DNA from: Lethocerus indicus
Taxonomy: Eukaryota > Arthropoda > Insecta > Hemiptera > Belostomatidae
Length of the DNA: 64,000 bases
NCBI GenBank assembly: GCA_019843655.1
Contig: JACDQD010000003.1
Coordinates: 35,710,461-35,774,460, forward strand
Direction of reading: 5' to 3'
This document shows positions 11,106 to 20,640 of the stretch, piece by piece. The position numbers and the translations under genes were made by a program. The notes under the pieces are model-generated. The model had not been told where the DNA came from and did no database searches. It worked only from the letters and a program-made list of their open reading frames with translations. Positions within the stretch are counted from its first letter, which is position 1. Each line of letters begins with the position of its first letter.

Positions 11106-11489
11106 ATGTTAAATTTTTAATTTTTCTCAAAAAAACTTTTAATATTTCTCCCGCAGAATGCGGTTCGGCGGTCCGCCGTGAACAGAATTGTAATCGGCCA
11201 AAACGGTACAGTCGGCGCTGTAGGCGAACGTTTGACCTCGATTTGTACCGACAGTTGTACCTCTAATTTGCTCTAATTAGGTCCGTTACCCAATAGGGGA
11301 ACCAAAAAAAAAAAATTTTTTTTCACGTCAATTATCTCTTTTTCGGTCGGGCGTATCTGTGGCAATTTCGCGCGGAGCTGGTCCTGAACCGAGATTATTT
11401 TTTCAGTACTTCGGGGGTTTTTTTTGTTGTTGTTTTTTTATTTGTAATACAAAAAAATTGTAGTAAGTTTGTGTGTCTTTCCCCCTCTC
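11106..11489. other. Spacer, nothing recognised
   Basis: No gene or known repeat was recognised; the stretch contains A and T homopolymers and a (tgtt)-rich patch. Confidence 0.5.
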
Positions 11490-11655
11490 GGGGGGTTTCG
11501 ACCGCTCGCCGTCTTCAGTAGCGCTCTGTCGATACGCCCAAAGTGGATTGGCACAGCGCTACTGAAGACTGGCGAAAGACCGAACCGGCGAGAGGGGACA
11601 CAGAAATACAGAAAATCCTACGGTATTCAAACCGACAAAAAAAACAGGTTTTTTT
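11490..11655. mobile_element. Short FB1 foldback MITE
   Basis: Arms gaccgctcgccgtcttcagt (about 11499) and actgaagactggcgaaagac (about 11561) are inverted around a loop of only about 40 bp. The outer sequence aaccggcgagaggggacaca matches other FB1 copies. Confidence 0.75.
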
Positions 11656-11689
11656 AAACAATTTCCAGGCATCAACGACTCGATTAGGA

Positions 11690-12345
11690 GTATTAAAGGA
11701 TTTCGGGAAGGAAAACAGCATTTTCAGGTTTATTTTGGCCCTTAAACCGCATTTTACCACCGAATTTGCGCCTAAAATCAGCATTTTTGTGCCGATTTTG
11801 CGCCTAAAAACCTCATTTGTGGTCAGATTTTGCTCCTAAAAACCTAATTTTTGGGCCGATTTTGCGCCAAAAACATCATTTTTGGACAGACTTTAGGAAG
11901 AAACACCACATTTTTAAGTCTATTTCCGGTCTTAAACCGCATTTTTTCACCGAATTTGCGCCTAAAATCATCATTTTTGTGCCGATTTTGCGACTAAAAA
12001 CCGCAATTTTGTCCCGATTTTGGGCATAAAAACATCATTTTTGGTCAGATTTTGCTCCGAAAAACCTCATGTTTGGACCGATTTCGGGAAGAAACACCGC
12101 ATTTTTAAGTTTATTTCCGGTCTTAAACCGCATTTTTTCACCGAATTTGCGCCTAAAATCAACATTTTTGTGCCGATTTTGCGCCTAAATACCTCATTTG
12201 TGGTCCGATTTCGGGCCTAAAAACCTCATTTTTGGTCAGATTTTGCGTCTAATAGGAGCTTTTTTGGGCCGATTTTGCTCCTAAAAGGAGATTTTTTTGG
12301 GCCGTTCTTGCGCCTAAAAACTGCATTTTTGGGCCATTTTTTTTG
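11690..12345. repeat. Degenerate 32-bp tandem repeat with about 190-bp higher-order period
   Basis: Monomers of about 32 bp (type: cctaaaaacctcatttttgg, then tcagattttgcg) run head to tail. A longer pattern repeats too: cttaaaccgcatttt occurs at 11741, 11931 and 12122, a spacing of 190-191 bp, i.e. about six monomers. The frames translate as FRPHF/APKI-type repeats and are not genes. Confidence 0.85.
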
Positions 12346-12514
12346 TCTACTGAATTTTTTTCGTCGTTTTGAAATATTCCGTATTAATATATTAATAATT
12401 AACAGTTGAGCCAGTGATTCATGGCGAATATCACTTAAGTATATTCCGCGAGCCGTTTTTATTAATTTGAAAATTTTCGCGAGCGATATCCGTTAAATAT
12501 TTCGATATCCCGCC

Positions 12515-12645
12515 GGTCTTTCGCCAGACCGGTTTCTCGCCGTCTCCAGTAGCGCTGTGTTGTTGTCCGTCGCTGTCGGACAGTGTCTCGAGGATGAATC
12601 TACGCGGCGCTACTGAAGACGGCGAGAAACCGGTCTAGAAAAAGA
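12515..12645. mobile_element. FB1 foldback MITE
   Basis: Inverted arms: gaccggtttctcgccgtctc + cagtagcgctgtg near 12528 and ggcgctactgaagacggcga near 12604 followed by gaaaccggtct. The loop is about 45 bp. Confidence 0.75.
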
Positions 12646-13119
12646 CCTCTCCTTTCAACCGGGCTTAACATCATTCTTCCTGAATGAAGCGAAATTCGAA
12701 AATACATCTATAATAATTTAAAATTGGCCTTCGACGCATCATTCTATTTACAGTATTCTCTTCTGTATCCCATTGAATAGAGGCACAATCCTTCGTTAAG
12801 TTCCCGAAGGACACTTTTATGACAATTCAAGAAAGTCGTCCTTTTCACATCGCAAAAGCAATTTTGGCTACGGTTATTACTAGGGCTTTTCAGCCCTAAA
12901 AACAACATTTTAGGGCATTTATTTTTGGGGGCAAAACCTGGAATTTCATCCCGACGGTTAAGGGCGAGGAAATAAGGTATTATATTAATTAGACGGCAAT
13001 TTTTATTTGTTCTAACGACGACACTTTGGCGTATTGCTGAAGGTGAAGGTCATCGTTAGACCACCTTGGCACACGTGGACACGGGTTTGGGCGAATTTTC
13101 TGAAAACCAATCGTACGTG

Positions 13120-13152
<33 letters not shown>

Positions 13153-13278
13153 GTGTATTATTATAGTTTTTCGGGTACAATTCAAATTGTAATCGGTCGA
13201 AGGTTTTCCCGAAACTGAATTCTCGCAATTATCACTTGGGCCTTCCGACCTTTCGGTTAAAAAAACTCCCCGGGGTTC
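12646..13278. other. Spacer with (ATT)n microsatellite
   Basis: No gene is seen. An ATT trinucleotide run lies at about 13119-13151, and the minus frame across it gives a poly-Asn tract that I read as repeat translation. Confidence 0.6.
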
Positions 13279-13279
13279 T

Positions 13280-13780
13280 CGGGTCTTCCGCCGTCTTCAG
13301 TAGCGGCCTCAGTCGACGTCACCGTTTCAATTTCGTACTCCGATAGTTGGGCCAACGTCCAAGCTGACTGACACACAGAGCGCTACTGAAGACCGTTCAG
13401 AGGACCGAAAAAATGGATAATTGTTCGGGCCGCGAGTCCACCGCGGCACTGAAGATGGCGAACGGCCGAACTAATAATCGTATATATTACGTCCTTTATC
13501 GTCTTCCGTATCCGGCCCACGTGGGCGGAGACGTTGGTGTTGACTCCCGGTTGATTTCCCGCCCCCCGTATGAGGTTCGGTCTTTCGCCATCTTCAGTAG
13601 AACGCGTTAGACTACGCCACTTCGGACGTCGTCTTTCTTGGCGTCCTCACTGAACCGCGTCGCAGTGACGGCCCCGCGCGAAATCTCCGTACTGCCGAAA
13701 GTGGCCGACACACAGCGCTACTGAAGACGGCGAACGGCCGCCTTCAACAACGGTCCGGCTGAAGACCGAACCGGCGTCCA
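13280..13780. mobile_element. FB1 cluster with captured protease fragment, downstream of SP2
   Basis: FB1 arms occur at about 13290 (gccgtcttcagtagcg), 13380, 13449, 13586 and 13718 in alternating orientation. On the minus strand, 13485-13562 carries a degenerate copy of the SP2 terminal exon (gagtcaacaccaacgtc ... acgataaagg), followed by the same downstream repeat sequence as SP2 itself. Confidence 0.8.
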
Positions 13781-13782
13781 CG

Positions 13783-14049
13783 TTAATTCGAACCGGTCGA
13801 GGACCGAAAAATGGATAATTGTTCGGGCCGCGAGTCCACCGCGGTACTGAAGATGGCGAACGGCCGAACTAATAATCGTATATATATATTACCCTTTATC
13901 GCCTTCTGTATCCAGCCCATGTAGGCGGCGACGTTGGTATTGACTCCAGGCGATTTCGTCGCGCATCCCGCCCCGTAGGAGACGACGCCGACGAGGGCGT
14001 ATCTGTTCGTCTCCGCGTCCAGCCAAATGACGGGTCCGCCGGAATCGCC
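13783..14049 (-). CDS. SP2 exon 5: catalytic Ser and repeat-derived C-terminal extension
   Basis: Acceptor gtccag/ggcgat (phase 0). It encodes GDSGGPVIWLDAETNRY, SYGAGCATKSPGVN and YMGWIQKAIKG, which ends at 13891, the point where SP1 has its stop. Here the frame reads on through a short TA run and the FB1 arm (NIYIRLLVRPFAIF...) for 35 codons to TAA. A change in the TA-run length would end translation sooner. Confidence 0.75.
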   Translation of the reverse strand, partial: GDSGGPVIWLDAETNRYALVGVVSYGAGCATKSPGVNTNVAAYMGWIQKAIKGNIYIRLLVRPFAIFSTAVDSRPEQLSIFRSSTGSN

Positions 14050-16866
14050 CTGGACACGGAGGACAATAAAAAGTGTACCTTATTGTGTACTCCATTGAAA
14101 GCGGCTGGCGTCACAAGGCCTAGCGATTGGAATGGAAACGAAGTCAGTTTTGAAGTGCTCTATTTTAAGTCGGCCATTTAAGTCAGTATTTTTATCAGAG
14201 CCAATATCCGACTGAGAACACAGTAGTCGGTGGTGCACAGTTTGGGGGCGGCATCGTTTCTCTGTCTGTGAATGTTAATAACGGTGACAATTTCGAACGA
14301 CTACACCTGTATATATCTTTAAGTTGGACTTTAAGCTATACTCTCACCCAAAAATTAGACACGATTCGGTCAATTAGTTTTCGAGTTATTGTCTGTCAAA
14401 CGGTGGATACATTTTTTTGGACCGCACTCAATCCATCCAGGTAGAATTTACTTACCTGACAGGCGTCCTTCTTCTTGCGGTAGGTGCACAGTTGATTGCT
14501 GTTTATGCCCCTTGTTGGATAGGCGCCGATGCAGGCCGCAGTCGATATCGCCCTCAGGTTGACCTTCCGCAGTACTTTGGACTTGTCGCCGCCGCTACTT
14601 GTCCGGCCCCAACCTTGAAAGGGCAGAATTGTGTGCGTAATTGTAGGGATTGGGTTTTTTTTCAAAATTTGGTCCTCCCAACCCCCACATTGAAAATGAA
14701 GCCCGGTAGGGGTTGAAATTTCATCGACCCCACCCCCCCCACCCCTACAGAATCCTCCATCGCAGTAGGTGTCACTGAACGCCATTAGTGCAATACGACT
14801 TCCTGAAGATCGCCAACGCCGTCCAAACCGTCGTCCAAACTACCCCCCCCCCTTTCAGGAAGTCCATTCCACTCAATGTCGCTGATAAAAGAATTATTGG
14901 AAGGAATATTAATTACAAGCCCCCTCCCCAGGTTGATGATGGGAGGGGTATGTTTCGTTGTCCCACGCCGACGAAATTCAAAAAATTTTGATTTTCCCGT
15001 CAAATAAATTGTACATGTAAACTGTTGTTAGTTGTTACCTATCACTTTGACCATCTGGCCGACCAGATCCCGTTGGTCGGGCGATGGCAGGCAGGCGGGA
15101 CCGACGGCCGTATTGAATTCGATCGGTTCCTTGATCACCAGGAGGGCGATGTCGTTGGCCGAATTTTTCGGATTCCAGCCCGGGTGTTCCAACGCCTTGT
15201 ACACGGGGTACATCCTTGTGTAGACGCTCTCCGATCCTCCGGAAAAACGGTGCAAAAAAAAAAATTATCCGATCGGAAAATTCGTCCTAATTTCGTCGAC
15301 GAACGAGGGTCGAATTCGGTCGGGACGAAAGACGAAGGAATTTACAGTATCGTTCTATAGTTCAATAGTGTACAAATATAGGCTATTTGGCAATTTGGAA
15401 AACCGAGTTGCTCATTTATTGAATTGTGAAGACCGCTACTGAAGACGGCGAGCGGACAGAGAGAGAGAGAGAGAGAGAGAGAGAAGAACGCGAAATCTAC
15501 GGTTACCTTAACCCATTGAATTTCCCCCCCCCCTCAAAAATTTTGCATAAAATTTACTTATTAAGACGCGCCATTATCAAATATCCCGATAATAATTACT
15601 TTTTTTTACAATACGCAGAGAGGGAATTCGCTCTAAACTCCAATGCGAAAGGTATACGCAGAACTGAAAATTTTCTAACTAAATATCTCCTTATCTAATG
15701 CCGGGAATTGAAGGATAATCCAGTGTCACACTTGCCACTTAGTGTCGTACTAATTAAAAGAAATTAACCTGGTCTATATAATAACGTCGGCTGAGGTGGT
15801 CCCGTTCTTCCTGTACGTCCCGCTGAATCCCGTTTCCCCTAAATTCCCTTCCAGCCTGAATTTCCCCGTTCGGTCCCTTTCTCCTTTCACCAATTCATTA
15901 TCCTCTCTCCCCCCCCCTAAACCCACTCATCGGCTTATCGCAAGAAGGGTTCCTTCAGGAGCGGCCGTAAAATTGTCCCTTATCGAGAAAAAATCAAATT
16001 TTATACAATTAGTCACGTTATCGGATACCTTTGGAAATGTCGTGTTCACCGACTAGGACACCGACGGGCGTCTTGTGGTCGTCGAAAGTGCAGTGGGCGG
16101 CCGTTATCAGGTGGTAGACGGTGACGATTGTACAGCCGCAGAATGGTCCCAACAGTTTACTCTTCTCCAGAGGGTGTATGTAACCGAGGGCGGCCACGTA
16201 CGGATACTGGTTGACGCCGGTCTCCGACCCCGTTCACTATCCGCCCGACGGCCTGACAACAACAGCGGTACGGGACCGTAAATCCTGATAGAACCATCGG
16301 GGTTGTTGGGGTGGGTTGGGGGGTACCGAATCCGGGTCTCTTTACCCCCCTTTATCCGTTATCGAAAACGGCGCCCAAATCCAAGTTTTCAATCGTCGGT
16401 TCAAAACTGTGTACAATTGTCTCCCCTCGGAATTTCTCCACGTGTCCGTCCACGTGGCCCCAGTATATTGGAATACCACGTAGATTTCGCGTCTTTCTCC
16501 TTTCTTCTCCAGGCCGGTCTTTTGCTAGACCGGTTTTCGGCCGCTCGCCACCTCCACATATACATATATATATACCGGCCAGAGAAGGCGGAAAACTACA
16601 GTATCATCAGAATCGTTACTTTCGCGTATACCCTTTCCTCCCTCCAATTTCAAATTTACACATATACCGTTATTGTAATTTACCCTGTTGGTCCATCCGC
16701 AGCTGCAGTTGGTCGATTTGGGCCCTCTGAACTGTCCGTACTCTTCGGAATCGATTTCGGTCGACGACGAGTCGTCCTTCGCCGTCCGGTTCGGATGGGA
16801 GAGGACGAGGACGACGACCACCGACGAAAATACAACCGCCAAAGATGGAACCGTCGTCAGTTTCAT
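13783..16866 (-). CDS. SP2: secreted trypsin-like serine protease, five coding exons, paralogue of SP1
   Basis: Predicted coding exons (5' to 3'): 16684-16866, 16028-16252, 15039-15236, 14456-14613, 13783-14049, with the same intron phases as SP1 (0, 1, 1, 0). The product has a signal peptide (MKLTTVPSLAVVFSSVVVVL), an acidic light chain with EYGQFRGPKSTNCSCGWTNR, the activation site GRIVNG, catalytic His (ITAAHC), Asp (ANDIALL) and Ser (GDSGGP), and Asp in the S1 pocket (KKDACQGDSGG), so Arg/Lys specificity is expected. It should be a secreted zymogen cleaved at R/IVNG. Oddities: one extra base near 16225 in exon 2; FCGCT where SP1 has FCGGT; and loss of the usual stop after AIKG, so the frame continues 35 codons into an FB1 repeat before TAA at 13783-13785. 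Tandem duplication with SP1 is inferred from order, orientation and identical intron phases. Confidence 0.85.
14200..14425. mobile_element. MLE-A fragment in SP2 intron 4
   Basis: The sequence from cgtttctctgtctgtgaatg to gtggatacatttttttggac matches the right half of the MLE-A elements at 26600-26785 and 17860-18035. No transposase coding is left. Confidence 0.7.
14456..14613 (-). CDS. SP2 exon 4
   Basis: Acceptor ttcaag/gttggg (phase 1), donor tgtcag/gtaagt (phase 0). It encodes GWGRTSSGGDKSKVLRKVNL and ends LCTYRKKKDACQ, with the Asp of KDACQ at the S1-pocket position. Confidence 0.85.
15039..15236 (-). CDS. SP2 exon 3: catalytic Asp
   Basis: Acceptor ccggag/gatcgg, donor gatag/gtaaca (both phase 1). 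It encodes SESVYTRMYPVYKALEHPGW, then SANDIALLVI with the catalytic Asp, and AVGPACLP...LVGQMVKVI. The frame is open. Confidence 0.85.
15422..15484. repeat. FB1 arm remnant plus (GA)n in SP2 intron 2
   Basis: The arm ccgctactgaagacggcgag (from about 15432) runs directly into a GA microsatellite (about 15456-15482). No partner arm was seen nearby, so this is a broken copy. The rest of the intron (15485-16027) shows nothing else recognisable apart from C runs. Confidence 0.65.
16028..16252 (-). CDS. SP2 exon 2: activation site and catalytic His, one-base insertion
   Basis: Acceptor ttgtcag/gccgtc, donor ccaaag/gtatcc (phase 1). It reads AVGRIVNG, then the frame must shift by one base near 16225 to read ETGVNQYPYVAALGY and LITAAHC, ending LVGEHDISK. 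SP1 has IVGGREAGVNQF at this place, which supports a single surplus base. Confidence 0.8.
16500..16580. mobile_element. FB1 arm remnant in SP2 intron 1
   Basis: tttgctagaccggttttcgg and ccgctcgccacct match the outer arm of FB1, followed by a short (TA)n run. The inverted partner is missing. Confidence 0.6.
16684..16866 (-). CDS. SP2 exon 1: signal peptide and light chain
   Basis: The ATG at 16864-16866 sits in a favourable context (acaacATG), seven bases after a probable acceptor (cccag/aaacaacATG). The exon encodes the leader, an acidic linker and NCSCGWTNR. The donor is aacagg/gtaaat (phase 0). Confidence 0.82.
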
Positions 16867-16948
16867 GTTGTTTCTGGGGGGGGGAAAATTTAAAATTATT
16901 TATCGAATACATTATCATATAAGTAGAGATAAATGGGCGGTAACTTAC

Positions 16949-17000
16949 CTCTGAAGTGATAGCCTCTCGGACACGTCCTCAGATTTCTCCTCACGCGCCC
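16949..17000 (-). other. Probable 5'UTR exon of SP2
   Basis: On the minus strand a strong donor, cagag/gtaagt, ends at 16949. A C-rich acceptor, cccccag/aaacaacATG, sits at 16873/16874, giving an intron of about 75 bp inside the 5'UTR. The transcription start (about 16995-17000) is inferred only from the TATA box distance. Confidence 0.5.
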
Positions 17001-17022
17001 TCCCTCCTCCCCCGGGGGGGCC

Positions 17023-17029
17023 ATTTATA
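17023..17029 (-). promoter_or_regulatory. Candidate TATA box of SP2
   Basis: TATAAAT on the minus strand, in a GC-rich context (ggtTTATAAATgg), lies about 75 bp upstream of the predicted 5'UTR donor. The position fits a start site 25-30 bp downstream, but there is no experimental support. Confidence 0.45.
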
Positions 17030-17129
17030 AACCGGCCTACAATTGCCGTTTAATGATTGAACAATAAAACTATCTGTTTACCGCTGTAATTAGGCCAGAT
17101 GCCTAATTGAGTATAACGCCCCCCCCCTT

Positions 17130-17395
17130 ACCAATCAATATCGGCCTTCGTCGCAGTTTTTTTTCGATATAAACCCAGAAAACTGGGGGTCCATTTATTA
17201 GGTAAAATAATCGACAATTTGACGAACGAGGAGTTCCTCAAGAAGGGGGATTCGAAAATTTGGCCGGAAAAGCGGCGGCTGAAAGTTGTCGATAATATCG
17301 GTGAAAATATATATATATAGTAGATTGATAATAGAATGAATTCCATAGTCAAAATGTTGTCATTACTTTCGGCTACCCCTAATATTTCACGGAAT
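17130..17395. mobile_element. MLE-C element (right part)
   Basis: gagttcctcaagaaggggga, then ccggaaaagcggc, gtcgataatatcggtgaa, and the end gtcaaaatgttgtcattact + ggctacccctaa match the MLE-C elements at 43138-43358, 32655-33185 and 48033-48871. The left end is degraded. No transposase was recognised. Confidence 0.6.
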
Positions 17396-17470
17396 TGAAT
17401 TCAGTCCCTTCATAATCGTGGACCCGAAGAATTCGTTACCGCCCTCGGTTATAGCGAGCGCGCGATATTT

Positions 17471-18035
17471 TACAGAGTGGTCCAAAAAAATGTATCCACC
17501 CTTTAAAAGTCCACAACTTGCAAAATAATTGACGGATTTGTCTCATTTTTGTTATAGTGTTATAGTTTATAGTTCGGACAATCGCGCCATACAAGCTTTG
17601 TACGGGCTTATCTCGACGAAAAGCTACCAAAAAAGATGGATAGAGAGGCCGTAGAGGTGCTGTAGAGGAATATCCACCACCAGGTTCCCCAGACTTAACT
17701 CTCCTCTGGATTTTTACCTGCGGGGGGGGGGAACACTAAAGGGCGTCGTTTATCGACACAAAAGCCACGTACATTGGATGAAATTGGAGAATCCATCGTA
17801 CAGTCACGTGCAAATATCCAACGTTGCAGTCGGTAGTTGGTGGTGCAGTTGGGCGGCATCGTTTTGTGCTTGGGATTGTTAATAACTGTGACCATTTCGA
17901 ACATCCACAGCTATATATATCTTTAAGTTGGACTTTAAGCTACACTTTCACCAAAAATTAGACACAACTCGGTCAATTAGTTTGCAAGTTATGGACTGTT
18001 AAAAGGTGGATACATTTTTTTGGACCACTCTGTAT
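17471..18035 (+). mobile_element. MLE-A element with both ends and a transposase remnant
   Basis: Inverted ends (cagagtggtccaaaaaaatg left; catttttttggaccactctg right), each preceded or followed by TA, bound about 560 bp. The plus strand between 17685 and 17800 carries a broken Tc1/mariner transposase segment: SPDLTPL, then LKGVVYRHK in another frame after a poly-G run. Large internal deletions and frameshifts make it non-autonomous. Confidence 0.8.
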
Positions 18036-18109
18036 TGAGAAAAAAAATAATACGTCTTTGCCGGATTATCGGTGAAAAATCGGTTATATAGGGGGTGGGG
18101 GGGTGGGTG

Positions 18110-18280
18110 GGAGGGGGGTGTCCCAAAATTGAGGCAAGATTCGAATCGAACTTGTGGCTGCCGCCAAACTTTCATTATTTTCTGAAATATTCAAATCGTA
18201 GATATCGTAGAAATAAATCAATAGACGTTTGAATAAATGAGGATGGAAACTAGAAATAGAGCCCCACAACGTCATAAATT
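18110..18280. repeat. Divergent single copy of repeat E
   Basis: gtgtcccaaaattgaggcaa, ggctgccgccaaactttcat and ttctgaaatattc parallel the units at 4582-5330 and 38395-38450. A related start (gtcccaaaattgacgcaag) is at about 30330. Confidence 0.5.
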
Positions 18281-19139
18281 CCCGGTATAGGGAGGGTGGA
18301 AAAAATTAATATCTCATAAATGTCTATTTCCCGTTGTGTTTTTGGGGGCTGTTTATGAATCGTATATCTCCTCTTCGGAAATGAAAAAAAAAACGGGGCG
18401 AAAGGAGCCCTGGTATATAGGGGTTGTTATATACGGGGGGGTAATTAGGAGGGCGACCCCCCCTCCCCCCCGCCCTCTGTCCCGCTGTCCTCTACAACTC
18501 TTGTAATACATTTATTAGCGCTGTATGAGGATATATTATGCAGAGCCGGGGGTGGGGGTTGTAGCTGCAGGTGTTGTAACGCGTGTATCCCCCAGGCGGT
18601 TACCTACCCCCCTGGCTCGGGGGGCGGCTCGAGAGAGGGGGGGAGGGGATGACGTCCCGCGTGATGAAGACGTCGGGCCCACCAGGGGACCAACTACCCC
18701 CCGCGGGATTCTTTACATTACCCTCGCTGCTTTTTACCACGATTTACATTCTGTTTTCTGCCGTCGGTCAGAGGGATGAGGGAGATTTATCGGGACAGTG
18801 GGAAAAAATTCCCTCACCCCCTACCCCTCAACCCCCGTTTCCTTTTTTTTTCCGTACATATCGGCCATGTAACAAGTGGCCGTTGTACATATTTTTAAGT
18901 ACGTCAACACGACACCTTTGCACAGATAAGCCGTAGATGGTTTATTTTGGTCTTGGGGATGAGTTCATCAACAAGGGGGGGAAATCGAAAATTTGCCGGA
19001 TTTTTGGCAAAATAAAATGAAATTTCGGTCAAAATGTTGCCCTAATATTACGAATAGATATTTTCGATAAGAATATATTTTCAAGGAATATTCTGTATAA
19101 ATAAATACTGAGAATATTTCTAATAGAAATGTCCAATAA

Positions 19140-19335
19140 ACCGGTCTAGCGAAAGACCGAACCAGCGAGACAGGTAACTGGAAACGATTCTATTCGGCGC
19201 TGTTCTTCAGCCTCGTTCTACGGCCGTTCGCCGTCTTCAGTGGTCGGTCACGTTGGACGCCCTTTGCGGTCTGTCGCCTGCTACTGAAGACGGCGGACGG
19301 CCGTAGAAGGAGGCTGAAGAACAACGCGGCATAGA
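19140..19335. mobile_element. FB1 foldback MITE with long perfect arms
   Basis: The arm at 19198-19241 (gcgctgttcttcagcctcgt ... gccgtcttcagt) is nearly the exact complement of 19280-19327 (actgaagacggcggacggcc ... ctgaagaacaacgc). The loop is about 40 bp. This copy has its own outer arm sequence, unlike the rest of the family. Confidence 0.8.
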
Positions 19336-20576
19336 ATTGTCTCGTGTGTGGACAGGTTTAAGGGTTTAAATGAATCTTAATTGTACTCGTAACTTATTGT
19401 ACAAACCCTTCAAAGTGTCTGAAGGGCATTTATAATGGATTTGTTACAATAATGTCTGAAAGAATATGTCGGCCTATTGTAGGTGAGCGATGAGGGTCTT
19501 TGGGGCTGTTGCTTTTTAGGTTGGGGGGGGGCCCAGGGGTGTCTTTTGTCAAGGGGACCGTGTCCTTTGGGGGAGGGGAGGGGGCTGATCCGTCTTCCTT
19601 CAACCCCGCCAACCCCCCCGGTTAATCCCCGTTTCGCGTTATCTCCTCGCGGTGGCGTCTCCTGCTATCTCCTCCAGGGAGGCCCCCACCCGACATCAGC
19701 CATTTTCTAAAACCCGCTTATCTTCCTGGGGCACGTATATTTTTCTCCCGGGCACTTCGGGGAGTCCTCCGCCTTTGCCCATATCGTATCGTCACAACGC
19801 GATAGTATCAGTCAGTTCCGATTGCACATAATATCTCGTCGTCCGAAACGATATCTATAATTTTTTACACCCTTTATTTCAGTTTCGCAACGCGTCCCGT
19901 GTCGTCAAATCTTGCAAAAAATTTGACGAAATTGAGAATTGGCGAAGAAGAGGTAAACGAATAAGTATAAGCGAAAGTTCACTTTCAACCCGGTGTGTGA
20001 AGACAGAAAACTTATTATAGTGAGGATAAAAGGAAAATATGAAACTGATCTCGCAGATAGGAAACTTTCGGGGGGGGGGAGAATATTCAATATGCCGGTG
20101 GAACGGGGGTTCTTTTATTAAAACCCCTGAGAAACACGTGTGAGCAATGGTTCAATTCCAGGGCGCGATCACGATTAGCTATCACTTACGTGCGTGGGGT
20201 GGGGTGGGGGCGGTAGGGTGAGGGAGGGGAGGAGTTGGAACAAAATCCTCCTCCTCCCCCAACCCCTACAACCCCTACGGAATTACCTGAGCGTCGCGAC
20301 GCCTCATCCGTCTTCGCGGAAGAAGCGCCCCCCCCCCCACACACACTCACACCCCCCCCACCCCAACAGAATCTTCAAGACGCATGCCCTGCATTTGTTA
20401 AAGCTGTCTTCATCCCGACTTAAACCGACGCCTCCCTCTCTCCCCTTCCTCCAACCCCTATTTGGCACTAACGAACTTAAATTCCCAAAGTTCAGAAGGT
20501 ATTGATCCCACTGCTATTGTACGGGAAGACCCCCCCCCGCCGATTTCTTTACCACGTGTTTCTGTCTCCTCTCGCC

Positions 20577-20577
<1 letters not shown>

Positions 20578-20636
<59 letters not shown>
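20578..20636. repeat. (TA)n microsatellite
   Basis: About 29 TA units, preceded by gtttctgtctcctctcgccg, an FB1 outer-arm sequence, and followed by ccaaaccggtctagcaaaga, its partner. The run therefore sits inside a remnant FB1 element. Confidence 0.9.
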
Positions 20637-20640
<4 letters not shown>

